Translations under genes and position numbers: made by a program
Notes under the pieces: model-generated
Told to the model about the DNA's origin: nothing
The model's input: the letters and a program-made list of their open reading frames with translations, nothing else
Database searches by the model: none
DNA from: Volvox africanus
Taxonomy: Eukaryota; Chlorophyta; Chlorophyceae; Chlamydomonadales; Volvocaceae
Direction: 5' to 3'
NCBI GenBank assembly: GCA_030268105.1
Contig: BSDZ01000013.1
Location: 2,461,001-2,525,000, forward strand
DNA length: 64,000 nt
In this document: positions 22,501-41,987 of the stretch, piece by piece
Layout of the letters: each line of letters opens with the position of its first letter
Numbering within the stretch: position 1 is the first letter of the stretch

Positions 22501-25101
22501 GTTGCATGTACCCCACGCTTGCCCCTCCCCCGTGTCTGTGTCTGTGTGTCTGTATGTGCGTATGTGTAGGAGCAACAGCCGTGTGACAGCTGAGCGGAGG
22601 CGAAGGGATATGAGGGGTCAGGAGGGGTCGGGAGACAACGAACCGGGTTACGGGGCCCCCCAACGTCAGCTAGCTTAGGCATGATCTTGGCACTTTGTTG
22701 CTGGCCCGGCATTCCGATACCTGGTTAGAAAAGGTTTATCATGTAGCGATATAATAGAAGGTTTGTATATACTTATACAAGTATCTGTAAGGATATTATA
22801 TCTGTTTATATAACAATTTTGTATGAGGATATTATATAGTGATGTATGTCTAATGTACATAACATAGATATGTGTTTTTAATCATTCATAATGTGTGTTT
22901 GCGACAGCATGCTTGCGCCACTCTTCGCTTGTGGAGGTGAATGTCATGCAAGCAAGGTATGAACGTGGTGGTGCCCTCCAGCCACTCACGGACCTGCAGA
23001 CCTGAGCCAGATATAACCTCACCGACCCGTTGCATGGCTTGCGAGACAGTGTATATTCAGGTGTATAATGTTTGTAACCTACGCCATTTCCGATATTGTG
23101 TTGCAGAATCCAGAACGCAGAATTCAATTGATGTGTTGACCTCCGGCTTCAACCGAACCGGGGCCCTCTGGCCTCATCCCCCAAAGCACAAGATTGCGCC
23201 ATAGCATCTTGCATCGTTGCAACTCCCCTGCCGTTACCACCACCATTACATACGATGACCCGTTCGCTTTCCTCTCCTCTTCCCTTCGCCACCCTTTCCA
23301 CACCTGCACCTCGTCCAAGCTGCCCCCCGGAGCGGCCTTCAGCACATCCAGCAGGGCTCCAAGCTGACCACGGATGAGAGGGGCAAGGAGGGAGGGAGGG
23401 GACGAAGGCGGGCGAAAGGGGGTTGGGGGAAAAGAAATGTTAATGTACTCAATAAATACGCACACATAGCGCGAGCCAAAAGGTTGACATGTGTGGATAT
23501 TACGCTGACGAGGGTTTCCCGGTGAATTCCGTTATTGCGTTGGTTGTGGCGGGTAATAAATCTCGTGCAAGTTTTGGGGGTAATTTACTAGAAATAGAAA
23601 CAGCGCTTCCCATCTTCGACAGGACAAGGGCGAGGGCGGGGTCCCAACAAGATGCGGAAAAAGACCATGCGAGAAAGGAAAGCGCCCCGCCACGTCCTCG
23701 CGGTATTATATAACTTCTTCCTTCTCATCCTCCTCTTATGCATGTATTGTTCATCTAAACAGACGATATCATGGAAACCAGCACCAAGACGTGGAGGGCG
23801 CAAGTTGCGGCGTGTCCACGTCATCCCGATCCCTCCCCCTTGCGGGGCCAAGCCTATCCATCATCATCCCCCGGCAGCCAACGCATCCGAAATGTACAGC
23901 GCCTCACCAAACCCAACTCCTTCAAACTGCTGTGGATCCGTGTACCTACCTGTGGATCGGTCTCTTTGTCGTACAGGACACCGGCCAGCACGGCCTTCTG
24001 CGCGCCTCGGCTGCCAGCTGCACCCGGGGGCATCATCACCTGCCCATTGGGTTTGGGGTTTGGTGTGGGGCTAGGGTTAGGAAGCCGGGCGCGTCCAGGC
24101 CGGGATGGGTGGGGCTGGGGTTTGGAGTGTGTTCAAAGAAGCCAGGGTCAAAGAAGACATCCCGACTGGCCGAAGCACGCACACACACTCTAACACACGC
24201 ACACACTGAAGCCACACATGTGTCCGTTCGGCTTAGCACTCAGTACCCTGCGTTGGGAGACTCAGACCCCACCACTCTCCACCATGGGCATGAACACACA
24301 TTCGAAATGCGGAAGGGACTCCCGGAGGCACATTGCACACGCCGCAGACCTGCCACAGAGAAACTGGGAGGGCTTCAGAGCTTCAACCCTTCCCGAGAAC
24401 CTCAACGACTCCCCAAATGAATCGTACCATCTCGTCCCAGTCCAACAGCCCGCAGACGCCATGAAGGGAGCTAATCTCTTTGAGCCGCTCGCAAAGCGCC
24501 TCATAGGCCTGAGAGATGAGGGTTGGGGCACGCAAACACATAAGCTGGGTCCGGGTGGGCTGGGCTGGGGTCGGGTCCAGGGGTGGGATAGAACCCCCAC
24601 AGGAACCCACGGGCGTATAATAAAATCGGGGGAGCGATGAGCACGAGGATTTGGAGGAGGAGGAGAATGTGTGCCGCGTATTTTAAACAGATCACAGGCA
24701 ACAACAATCAACACCGACTGTATGAAGCGCACAAACTCTGTCGGGAGTCCCCGCAGGAGACTCTTCGGCGCAAAGGGAGATTCAAAGCCAACATTTATGG
24801 CAAAAGCCACGCTGTATACGCCTTTTGGACCCCGTCCCGGGAAGGAACTTGTGCTTGCCTTGGCAGGCTCCTGAGGGACCGCCATGACTGTGGTAGTTAC
24901 CGCCGCAGCCTTCCCATGGTGGCTGGAACTCAGATGCTGGTGCTGTTGATGCTTACTGTTCCGGCCGCCCATTGATGTGACTAAGGCGATCGAACGACTC
25001 GCGCTGTTCGTTGAACAACCGGCGAACAATGAGCCTACCGCGAGAATACTTGACCCAGTCGAGGATAGGCGAGATACACGATGAAAGGCAGACGAGAGCA
25101 T
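16533..25101 (-). CDS. M32-family (Taq/thermostable) zinc carboxypeptidase
   Basis: The family releases C-terminal residues from peptides using a zinc ion. Fifteen exons in consistent phase give 593 residues: 25101-24820, 24508-24428, 24039-23950, 23363-23304, 22298-22242, 21891-21847, 20311-20223, 19816-19723, 19390-19274, 18838-18700, 18574-18399, 18186-18085, 17598-17443, 17105-16959, 16679-16533. Zinc ligands H355 and H359 (HETGH) and E386 (GVHESQS) are present with the family spacing; other hallmarks are GLLDWDEM, GRLDVSVHPFT, EPSLIRVEADEVTYPLHI and HWSMGALGYFPTYTLG. The catalytic part is the usual ~500 residues. The first ~90 residues (start MLSSAFHRVSRLSS) are rich in Ser/Arg/Ala and poor in acid, so a mitochondrial or plastid transit peptide is likely (inference). 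The intron after exon 8 has a GC donor. The intron between exons 6 and 7 contains a 1.25 kb minisatellite. M32 enzymes are scattered among eukaryotes, so horizontal origin is possible. Confidence 0.94.
20516..21769. repeat. 18-bp minisatellite, about 70 copies, in M32 intron 6
   Basis: Tandem unit GGAGGAGGAGGGGGACAT, near-perfect, with a second variant carrying GGC for one GGA triplet. Because the unit is a multiple of three and lacks stops, all six frames stay open (Gly/His-rich, Trp/Arg-rich, Asp/Met/Glu-rich on plus; Ser/Met/Pro, Pro/Cys and Leu/His on minus). The array lies wholly between exons 6 (21891-21847) and 7 (20311-20223) of the M32 gene and is G-rich on the plus strand. Confidence 0.97.
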
Positions 25102-25969
25102 TAATTACTATGAATGCGTGAAGAGGGCACACTACACGAACAAAGCTGATCCCGATAACCTAATCAGGTGCCTCCAGCAGGATCTAGCTGACGGGAAACA
25201 AGCAATTAAATTTCCCTAGAGGTGAGTATGTGCAAATTTCCCATATCCATCTGCGTACGAAGTGACACGTGCGAGCAATGCCGCGTTGCTTTCAGAAGCC
25301 AAATAATTCTACACATATATAGTCCATCGCCATATGAATGTAATGTGCATGTGTGTATACGAATATACGTCCTGTGGTCGTGGGATGCCTGTGGTTGGGT
25401 GGTTGGTTGGCTGGGCCAGTGCTGGAAAATTGGAGGGCAGATGCGCTATGCTAGTTGAAACTGAGGTTACCCAAAAATTTTCGCATAATAAGGGCAACTG
25501 CGATAGAATATTTCGGTGTTTGATGCCCCGGCTTGCTGGAGCGTCGCCATTCCATCAACTCCATAGCGATTAGAGCCTTTGTGTATCAAAGCGCTGCCCG
25601 TGACCGCGATTACGAATCTTTGTAAGTTATGTATCGCGTGATCTACGGCCTGCTTGCGCCTGTTCCAATGAGTTCCAATTTCCGAAGAGGCTAGTTTGGA
25701 GGTACCCTCCTGCGTCTGCGCAGCTCCGAAACCTTAATCCAACCGACCACCCCCAACAGTGCCGTACGCCACCATTTTGAATCCAAACTCACCTTGAGGA
25801 CTTACTCCACGGCCCGCCTCCTGCCACCACCCAAACACCCTCCACAGCAGCAGCGGAGACAGGATCAGAGGCAGCAGTAGTAACAGAAGCAGCAGTAGTA
25901 GCGCTGCCAATATCAGCTACAAAAGTGGTGGTGCAAATAATGAGAGTCTTAGACTTTGTGTGTATTCTC
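25102..25969. other. Intergenic region upstream of M32 gene
   Basis: No exon or repeat family recognised. It should contain the M32 promoter (on its left side) and possibly the undetected terminal repeat of the adjoining retroelement (on its right side). Confidence 0.4.
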
Positions 25970-28900
25970 ACTTATTTGTTACAAAAAGATTTTAGGCTCT
26001 CAAAGCAAGGAACAAGGGACCTACTTATCCAGTATTACACCAACGACTTTCCTAACCAAAAGCATCACAAAGGCAAGTCTGACCGAACTCGTAAAGCCTA
26101 ATTCCAACACTCCCACGCGGTCAGATCTTGCATAAACCCATGCTCTTCGGGTGCATTGCAAATTTCTCCACGACAGCGGCTTCATCAAGGTATCCATCAC
26201 CATGTCGTCAGTGTGGTAGTACGTCATGACCACCGCTCCACGCGCCACTTGCTTGTGAACCAGGTGGTAGCGCACAGCAATGTGCTTTGCCTTCTCGAAA
26301 CCACCAGGTTCTTAATAATCTTGATCGCCAACTGGCTGTCACAGTTGATGGTAGTCGGGCGTACTGTGTAGCCCAACTCCAAGAGCAGAAGATGTAGCCA
26401 GAGCGCCTCCTTGGCAGCCTCCGATGCCGCCATGTCTTCCGCCTTCCATCTCTGCTTCCCCCATGTTGCGGTACTCATACAACTGCATGATTGCCTCTTT
26501 AACCTCCACAACGGCCTGCTCATCGTGGGATGCAACAAAAGGTCATCCACGTACACTAACAAATACATGCATACCTGGCCATCCGAATCGTGACGTACGC
26601 ACAAGCTCGGGTCTGTGTCAGACACCTCGAAACCCATCTGAACCAGCTTATCATGCAAGGTCTTGTTCCAGGCGCATGAAGCCTGGCGCAAACCGTACAA
26701 TGCCTTGTGCAAACAGCAGACTATTCCTCGTCCACCACTCTCAAAGCCCGGGGGCTGCAATGTGTAGATCTCCTCCTCCAGCTCCCCATTCAGGAAAGCC
26801 GTCTTCACATCCTATTGGTACAGCTCCATATCGGCCGCAGCTACCATGGGCGAGAAAACACAAATAGTGGCATGCTTGCTAGCTGGTGTGAAGACCTCCT
26901 CAAAGTCCACACCTTCACGCTCCGAGAAACCTTTCACCATGAGGCGCTCAACAACCCTGTGCTTATCCAACTTCAATGAGTAAACCTACTTCACGCCCAG
27001 GGCTCGCTTGTCCGCCAGCTTCTCAACCAGTGGCCAGCTGCCCTTTTCCTGCAGCGAAGCAAACTCCTCCTCCATCACTGCAATCCAGTAATCAGCCAAG
27101 GGGGATGCAACCGCTTCCTCATAGTAGCAGGCATATCCACGTTTACCCCCAAAATCAACTTGGCAAACTTCGTATTCTGCCACTGCGGTTTACACAATGC
27201 AATCGGAACATCTAGCTCCTAACTCCGGGGGTTGCTCCGGTGGCAACTCCTGCGTTTTGATGCCCTTAACAGCCTCAGGTCAGACCCAGAGACATCCTCC
27301 TCCTCTGATTCCGAGGCGTCGAATGTTGTACCTCTCCTGCTTTGCTAATGTAATGTCTGCACATCTCAAGTGTCAGACACTAACGCAGAAGTGCTCGTAG
27401 GCGGCGAAGTACTACGTAGCAACAATAGGACAGCAGAAGACTTGGAAGCAAGAAAGATATAACGTACAATAATCGCAGAATGTGAGGGTACGATCGGCAG
27501 TCAGACCCAGCGGGCGGCGATCATCATCCGGCTGACGACGAAGCTCAGACTTAGCTCGGGTCACAGCGATAGAGCAGTTAGCAATAGTTCAAGTGAACAC
27601 AGGTGTGTTTCAATAGCGTACAAGATATTTTGCTCTACCTGACCGTCCTCACATCTATTATACGCGTGATATTGGAACGTGATATCGGAATGCAGTACGA
27701 CTCACACTAGGAGGCCGGTCCTAAGTGTGGTAAACCCCAACGCGTATCTCCGACGAATAAGTCTTCATGGCACTCATAAAATGCAAGGGGCCGAATAGCA
27801 TTATTCAGTTGGCGATTAACCACTGCGACAGATAGATACAAACCTCACACTCATACACTTCACATGCCAGCGATAGGGTAATAATATGACAAATATTATT
27901 ACTTTAATAGCTCATGTTATTACTACGCATTGCAACGCGCTCATGCTTCTCCGGTTAAGTCGAATGGCGCGCCGGTTATGCAGCTGGAAGTGCAATGGGA
28001 CAAGTCGTAGTGCATGACATACCAAACTAGCTAAATATATATAAATATATTACTAGTATGCATTTATCACGTTCGCCTATCGCCTAGTAAAGTCGCATCG
28101 ACCCAGCCAACTGTGATACAACATCGAACTCCATGCTCCCACGAACACCCCACTCATCAAACTTAACATTGCAGGTGATGCAGGCACGTTTATCCTTCAG
28201 TACCTACACCCGCCACACATTCATGCCAAGCATGTAACCCACAAACTGGCCCAGCACGCTCACGGGATCCAGCTTATGGTGCTGCTGCTTAGTGATCATG
28301 ATGTATGCAGGGCAGGCAAAACCCCTTAACTTCGACACATCCGGTTTTTCACCGGTGAACCGCTCCCAAGGCGTGAGATTGCTGCCCTTCGTGGGCGACA
28401 CATTGTGAAGCGTATTGGCCATAATGACAGCCTCACTCCACATTTCCTGCGGCAAACCCAAATCAGCCAACATAGTGTGCACATACTCCTCCTGAGTGCG
28501 ATTCAAACGCTCTGCAGTGCCGTTCCGCTGTGGTGTGTACGGCGCCGTCTTCTCATGGAATATGCCCAAGTCCTGCAAAGTGCTCGCTAGTTATTCATTG
28601 ACGTACTCCAAACCGCAGTCAGTGTGGATGCGGCGGACCTTGTCGCCAGTCTGCCGCTTCCACAGCTTCATCACTTACCTCACCGTCACAGGAACCGCAG
28701 TCTTGTTGGTAATGCACTGAACCTCCGAAAACTTCGTGCAATCATCGTAAAACGTGACCCAGTACTTTGCATGGTTCCACGACTTCACTGACAATGAACC
28801 GCACAGGTCCATGTGCACCAAATCAAGCCTCTTATTCGTGACATTGCCAGTTGACGGGTGTGGCTGCCGCATCTGCTTGCCCTCGGTGCAGGGCTTACAA

Positions 28901-29650
28901 AACTGCCCCCTCACGGCCACCACTTCAGCCACACTCGCACCGAAACCTGTGACCATATCGCTGCCAGCCAACTTGGCTAGGGTGTCAAAGCCCAAATGCC
29001 CATACCGCTTATGCCAAATAATGCCGGGATTGGGATCCCACTTCGTGATCGCAAGTTTAACCTTCCACAACCCTTCATGGAGCTCCTCACCACTCAAGTA
29101 CCTGTCAGAGCCATACCGCAAATGATTCATCCACCTGTCGTAGCTCAAGTCCTCAGTGTAGAACAACCTGTTGATCTTCTGCAACTCAATCGCAGGTGCA
29201 TCACCAATCTCCACGTGCGGCAAGGCGCCTGAGAACTGGGGAACTACGCTCGGTCCAAAACTGCCCTGCAACGCCTTCAAGGACAGAATGTGACCCATGA
29301 TCCCTGACACGTGATACACGTCCACCTCAACATCCATCCCTAAATAAGGATAGCGGAACATGACCCACCCATGGCCCTTCAGGCGCACTAAGCTTCCGTT
29401 CGCTGTCTTCAACCACACCATGCACTCTGAACCGCAATACTGGTAGTCCCAGAGCTTGTCCTTGTCTCCGTAGACATGAACCTCTGCTCCCGTGTCGAAC
29501 AGCCACAACTCCCGCTCCCAGTTGTTCTCCTCTTGGAAAGAGTAGACCTTGGCAATCAGCTGCCTCTGTTGGCCTTGCGCTGGCCGCGGGGGAGCCACCG
29601 CCTGCACGGCGGCTGGGAGTTGGGCCACGGGCGCCACTGGAGCACCCTGG
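25970..29650 (-). mobile_element. Decayed Ty1/copia-type LTR retrotransposon
   Basis: Reading on the minus strand, domains come in the copia order: retropepsin, GAG-pre-integrase zinc finger, DDE integrase, reverse transcriptase, RNase H. The element is dead: several in-frame stops, a deletion in the reverse transcriptase, and about 0.7 kb of non-coding A+T-rich sequence (27340-28080) separating integrase from RT. I could not find paired long terminal repeats, so the limits are approximate. The 5' end on the minus strand is cut at about 29650, where a second, oppositely oriented fragment begins. Confidence 0.9.
26021..27330 (-). pseudogene. copia reverse transcriptase / RNase H segment (degenerate)
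   Basis: RT hallmarks DVKTAFLNGELEEEIY, HKALYGLRQA and the catalytic YVDDLLL are readable, followed after an abrupt jump by RNase H-like sequence (AASEAAKEALW, INCDSQLAIKI) and, in another frame, RYHLVHKQV and DTLMKPL, the usual copia C-terminus. Stops occur at 26986-26988 (where copia elements have Trp) and 26812-26814. The RT thumb/connection region, normally about 200 residues, is missing between YVDD and RNase H. Confidence 0.9.
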
Positions 29651-29712
29651 GAGCAGGAGCTGTGGCTGTTCGACACGGGAGTGGAGGCCCACGTCACCAG
29701 AGACAAGGACAA
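28080..29712 (-). pseudogene. copia protease-integrase segment (degenerate)
   Basis: Aspartic protease motif LFDTGAEVHV lies near 29510-29480. The GAG-pre-integrase block follows with WHKRYGHLG and C-x2-C (CKPC). The integrase catalytic residues are recognisable as D in LVHMDLCG, D in IHTDCGLEY and E in NGTAERLNRT. In-frame stop codons are at 28675-28677 and 28591-28593, and another just after the segment ending at 28204; coding similarity then continues to about 28080. The element cannot encode an intact integrase. Confidence 0.9.
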
Positions 29713-30070
29713 GCTCCGGGACTACCAGTACTGCGGTTCAGAGTGCAAGGTGTGGTTGAAGACAGCGAACGGAAGCGTAGTGTGTCAGGAGGGCCACAGG
29801 CGGGTCATGTTCCGCTATTCTTATTTTGGGACGGATGTCGGGGTGGACGTGTATCACGCGCCAGGGATTAAGGGTCACATTCTGTCCTTGAAGGCGTTGG
29901 AGGGCAGTTTCGGACCGAGCGTGGATCCCCAGTTCTCAGGCGGCTTGCCGCACGTGAGATTGGTGGGGCACCCGCGATTGAGTTGCCAAAGATCAACGGG
30001 TTGTCCTACCTCGACCTGGAGCTGGTCCACGCTTGCGATACTCTCCATATGGCGTAGCGTAGACTTGACC
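29651..30070 (+). mobile_element. Second copia fragment, inverted relative to the first
   Basis: Plus-strand translation from about 29655 reads ELWLFDTGVEAHV..., then WLKTANGSVV, VMFRYSYFGTDVGVDVYH and GHILSLKALEGSFGPS, i.e. the same protease region as the minus-strand element but with roughly 20% amino-acid differences. The two copies therefore form an imperfect inverted repeat (29170-29512 versus 29655-30000) around a 140-bp centre. The fragment fades out by about 30070. Confidence 0.88.
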
Positions 30071-30814
30071 CCGTCTTAGTCCGATGACAAGCCACGGATC
30101 AGGTGGAGAAACGCATCTTCAGACTCAATCTTCATCGAAATGAGGCTGGCCTTGTTGCAAATCTTGTAGAAACGGCGAAAAGTCGTCCCATACTCCAGTC
30201 GTCCATTTAAGTAGATGTTGAATCGTTACATCGTTACATCATTGAACACCTTTTTCATGTTTATTGTCAGTTGTACATCAGACAAGAGATAAACAGGCAT
30301 TACAGAATAGGCAGCTCCTCCATAACCGACTTCGTTCTTCCTGCAAAGGCGGCTTCTGCCCAATCACAGAAAACTGAGCTCTCAGGAAAAACTGCGCAGC
30401 AAGCAGCCTCAACAGGAACACGGACAGCAGATTCTGGAAAACAGCTAAAAGAATGAAAGTAGGTGCACATACACGCATGAGTCCAAAACAAGAGGGAACA
30501 AATCTAAGCGTGTAGGGGGAAATGGGAAGGAGATAGAGGGGACAGGAACGAAGAACGAAAGCAGACACGATTAAACGAGGAAAGGTAGGAACGGAAGCCG
30601 ATCCACTGTCGCTGTCCACTTCCGTACCGTGCGCAGAAAAAAATCCCAGTGCCCTTGTGATCAGCATTACCGCCATTACCGGCATCACGCCAGCAAAATT
30701 ACAAAGCGGCATCGCCTCCATCCATCCATCCAAGACCAGCCATCTCAACACCCGAACACTATCGCACATCAACAGCGCCCGCTCTACTCCCGCCGTAAAT
30801 CCCTGCAGGCAGTT
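30071..30814. other. Intergenic / 3' UTR of formate-THF ligase
   Basis: No exon recognised. Minus-strand TGTAA candidates for the ligase mRNA lie at 30703-30699 (about 110 nt after the stop) and 30304-30300 (about 510 nt after). Confidence 0.45.
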
Positions 30815-38822
<8,008 letters not shown>

Positions 38823-39155
38823 TGTGCTCACACTTGCTGCGCCTTGCACAATAACGCTTACACAGCGACAAAGTGTCTGAAGAAGATCAATTAATGCTGT
38901 CAGTATTAATCTAAACACTTCGTCTTAGTCAAGATGCAAGATTTCAAACAGCTTGCTGACTTACGAAGATATACGAGCACAACTAGAGCACGACTAGACC
39001 CGATCTTCCTGGGAGCGTCACTTACATTCCTCTAATCCTCTAATTCATCTTTGATTCTACGCTCAGATTTCTACTATAGATTTAGCAAAGTTTTACTAAA
39101 TTTCTTGTAGTAGGAACAATTTGTCAGTCGCTGCAGTCTTCGTACCTGCGTGAAA
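38823..39155. promoter_or_regulatory. Divergent promoter region, ligase / SmG
   Basis: 333 bp separate the start codons of the minus-strand ligase and the plus-strand SmG gene, so both promoters must lie here or overlap it. The sequence is clearly A+T-rich compared with flanking exons; no definite TATA element assigned. Confidence 0.5.
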
Positions 39156-39469
39156 ATGCCGAAGGTTGCGCCACGGAGCTTAAACGCATCATGGACAAGA
39201 AGCTCAGCAGTCTGGATTGTTTGGAAACATGCCTAGCTTAACACCGTTGCCTTGCTGGGCTGCGCCGTCCTGACTATTCATGTTCACATTTTAACGCAGT
39301 TCACCTAAACGCCAATCGGCATGTGTCAGGGACGCTACGTGGGTTTGATCAATTTATAAACGTTGTCCTTGACCAAAGAGTGGACGAGAAGCTCAAGGTT
39401 GACATCGGCATGCTGATCATTCGCGGGAGCAGCATCCAGACGATAGAAGCGCTGGAGCCAATCAACTAA
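39156..39469 (+). CDS. Small nuclear ribonucleoprotein G (SmG), apparent 1-bp deletion in exon 1
   Basis: SmG is one of seven Sm ring proteins on spliceosomal snRNAs. Exon 2 (39300-39469) reads LNANRHVSGTLRGFDQF, then DIGMLIIRGSSIQTIEALEP and stop, an almost plant-like Sm2 motif. Exon 1 (39156-39209) begins MPKVAP in one frame and continues ELKRIMDKKLS in another; the shift falls at 39174, where one base appears missing from a Pro codon. The intron runs from donor GTCTGG at 39210 to acceptor CGCAG at 39299, and the phase across it is correct. The unbroken length would be 74 residues, normal for SmG (76-80). The retained intron argues against a processed pseudogene. Either the locus is a recent pseudogene or the base is an assembly error. 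A TGTAA lies at 39486 and another at 39786. Confidence 0.85.
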
Positions 39470-39900
39470 AGTGATTAGGGATAATTGTAATCACTTTATT
39501 AAAGATGATTTGTCAGGCGCAGAATTTTAATTCGCTTAGCAGACAGTATCGTTTAAGCAAAAGTTCCGCACAAACATTATGGTCAATCATACAAAGTTTT
39601 GTATCCATTTTTTTGAAAAGTTTGGATGTAAAAATAAGTTGTTTAACTGCAACTATACTTTAGTTAAGGTTCGTTGAAATGTTAATGAGAAAGTAAAAAA
39701 AGAGAGTTATTGTGGGAAAGGTTTTATATTTTAAGGTTCTGCAATCATTGGGCTGGCCAAAGATTTTCACAGGTGAAAAAAATCTTGTAACCCGTTGTTG
39801 TCATGGAGCGTCATGATCCTTGGTTTTACTTAAAAGGTAAAGCAGAGTGGGCACAAGCAGGGTAGGGGTAGGACTGGGGGTCAGCCATTTGCCTGGCCTG
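39470..39900. other. A+T-rich 3' flank of SmG
   Basis: No exon recognised; long A/T runs and TGTAA motifs at 39486-39490 and 39786-39790 that could end the SmG transcript. Confidence 0.5.
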
Positions 39901-39939
39901 CAGACACAGCTGTCGATAGGTGTGTGCCCATCCAACTCG

Positions 39940-40586
39940 CCGCCATCAAGAGCCTTACGGCTCAGCAGGCGGTGGAGGCCCAGCCCAAGTGCCAGTGAGA
40001 CGAGCTGTACGTTTTCAAGTGTGACTTTGGTCTAGCTGATGGCAAACTCATTGCCGATGGCAAATTGGTCGGCCAGCGGGACATGCTGGTGGAGCTCTGG
40101 AACAAGATGCAAGACGTTAAAGACGCGGTGGGGGACTTGAAGGAGGCATCAGTAAGGGAGCGACCCACCAAACTGAAGGGGGTGGAGGATGCAATCGCAG
40201 AGGGTGAGAAGGCTTTTGGGGGGGTGGCAAAGGATCTGGTAATGGCCCATAACCACAGATGGGAGTTGGTACATGGGCTGCAAGGGGCGGTGTATATGTT
40301 CCTTCTCCAATTGGAGGAGGAACATAAGAAGCTGAAAGCGGCCATTAAGACGGCGGAATTAGCGATGGAGTCCGGAAAAAGGGGCAAATCTAAGTACAAA
40401 GGAAAGGGAGGGGGCTCAAATGGGGGCCCGTCGGGCAGCCTCAGCAATGCTTATGTTCCTCAGGGGCAGGAGGCCAGGGCCGACCGGCCGGCGGCAGCAA
40501 GCTGCACCGCTGCCCTGGTCCTTCATCATTGCTACTCCTGTGGCAACGTGGGCAATTTTGCCAAAGAGTGCCTCATCAAGAAGTAG
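39940..40586 (+). pseudogene. Gag-like retroelement fragment with defective zinc knuckle
   Basis: The clear part (40065-40586) is a Lys/Glu-rich, probably coiled-coil protein with DMLVELWNKMQDVKDAV and FLLQLEEEHKKL, then a basic Gly-rich stretch and a terminal CYSCGNVGNFAKECLIKK. This is the arrangement of a copia Gag, but the His of the C-x2-C-x4-H-x4-C knuckle is Asn. Similarity seems to extend upstream to about 39940, where it is interrupted by a stop near 39998. No retroelement polymerase follows. The retroelement origin is inference; a domesticated gag gene is the alternative. Confidence 0.5.
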
Positions 40587-40613
40587 GGGGAGCATGGGGT
40601 GTTGACCCCTTCT

Positions 40614-40683
40614 TGTGCATAGTGCGAACTGGCAGGAGCCAGGGTAAGTGTGCATAGTGCGAACTGGCAGGAGCCAGGGTAAG
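40614..40683. repeat. 35-bp exact tandem duplication
   Basis: Two adjacent identical 35-bp units beginning TGTGCATAGTGCGAACTGG, just downstream of the gag-like ORF. Confidence 0.95.
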
Positions 40684-40689
40684 GGCCGG

Positions 40690-41987
40690 AAGCCCAGGAC
40701 CAGGGTGGAGAAGCAGTAGGCGGCAGCCTGTAAAGGGTCCGCTGGGCGTTAAAAATTGCCGGCAATGGCAAGGGAACTGGGTAATGCCTCAAGGGGCGGG
40801 TAGTGGATGACGGATCACCCTTTTGGATGCAGATCGTCCTGCACTGTAATGGGCCGACAGCAAGAACGTGGGAGCAGCAGCCAAACGGGAACTGGGGCTT
40901 CTGGTTTGGAACTGCAAGGAGCAGTTGACAATGGAGGAGGTGGGTGCGATTGCACGCTTGCTCCTGACAGGCACACCACCGGGAAGAAGAGGCGGGAGGA
41001 GGTTTGTGGCCGGGGCCGCAGCTGGTGGGGTTAGGGAAAGTGAGCAGTTTGATGCCCACCCCAACTGACGGCTTTGTTTGCCTAGGAGTTTGATCGTATA
41101 AACATCCAAATCAAATCCCGTCACTGATCGCCAACCTCGTGTTTGTTTTCCCAGCGGGTTATCCTCGCATCTTGAGTTTTTCGGATATCCTGACTGCTGT
41201 TAATCCAGCTAATCCGTACTAAGCGATTAGTTTGTCCCTCCAAAACAACGCAGTGGATGCGAAGCGATCTTTGATATTTGAATATTATTTGCATATCTGC
41301 ATTATCCACTCCACCGACGGCATACAGAATATGAATAGATTTAGGAATAAGGACCTACCTGAGTGAGGTGCTCAAACATTTTATGCTGCTGCGTACTGAG
41401 CGCGGAGTTCTCGGAGCCTTGAGACGCCTAGTCTAAAAGTTGACCTTTACAAATCAGCCGAGCCCCGTTTGTCTGTTTGGGCCGTTCAAGTTAATTTTAG
41501 TAGGTAACGCTACCCTGCGCCGCTGAAAACGAGGACGAACCCATGGGTCATTAACAGTGTGCGTGAAGTGCGTTTACCAAGCCTACAGACAACCATGCAA
41601 AAAAATTGTTTTCATATGCTACATGGCATTAAGGGTTGGGAGAAGCTCTCCTTAGCTTACGCTGATGGGGCACATCTCCTAAGCAGACGAATCGCAAGTC
41701 CCTTGGACGAACAAAAGCCTTTTTCTCGCATGCCTTCGAGCCGACTCTGTTAAGCCAGTAAAGCTATTATTTGAAAATTTCACAAGATAGAATATCACGC
41801 ATACAAGAGCTAAGAACCTCATGTGCAATCAAATCGAGGTCCCATCTTAGCGGTCCATCGTGACGGCGTCTGTTTCGACTTTCACCCCTCAAGTTGCCCT
41901 CACATTTCGCCAATCAAACTGATCTGTGCGGAGTCGCAATAGAACTCCTTTGGAAGTAGTAGCAGCGGCAGAAGTGATAGTGATGCT
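40690..41987. other. Intergenic region upstream of F-box/LRR gene
   Basis: No recognisable exon. Contains one imperfect copy of the palindrome ACCCATGGGT (41539-41548). Presumably holds the promoter of the plus-strand F-box/LRR gene. Confidence 0.45.

Noticed and set aside
22660..22720. Possible exon MPGQQQSAKIMPKLADV on the minus strand
   Set aside because: Lies within the same M32 intron, has no family similarity and would add residues where the alignment needs none.
22881..23127. Possible extra M32 exon with EEWRKHAVA on the minus strand
   Set aside because: M32 exons 4 and 5 join in phase and align to the family without a gap, so no exon is needed here; splice sites are also lacking.
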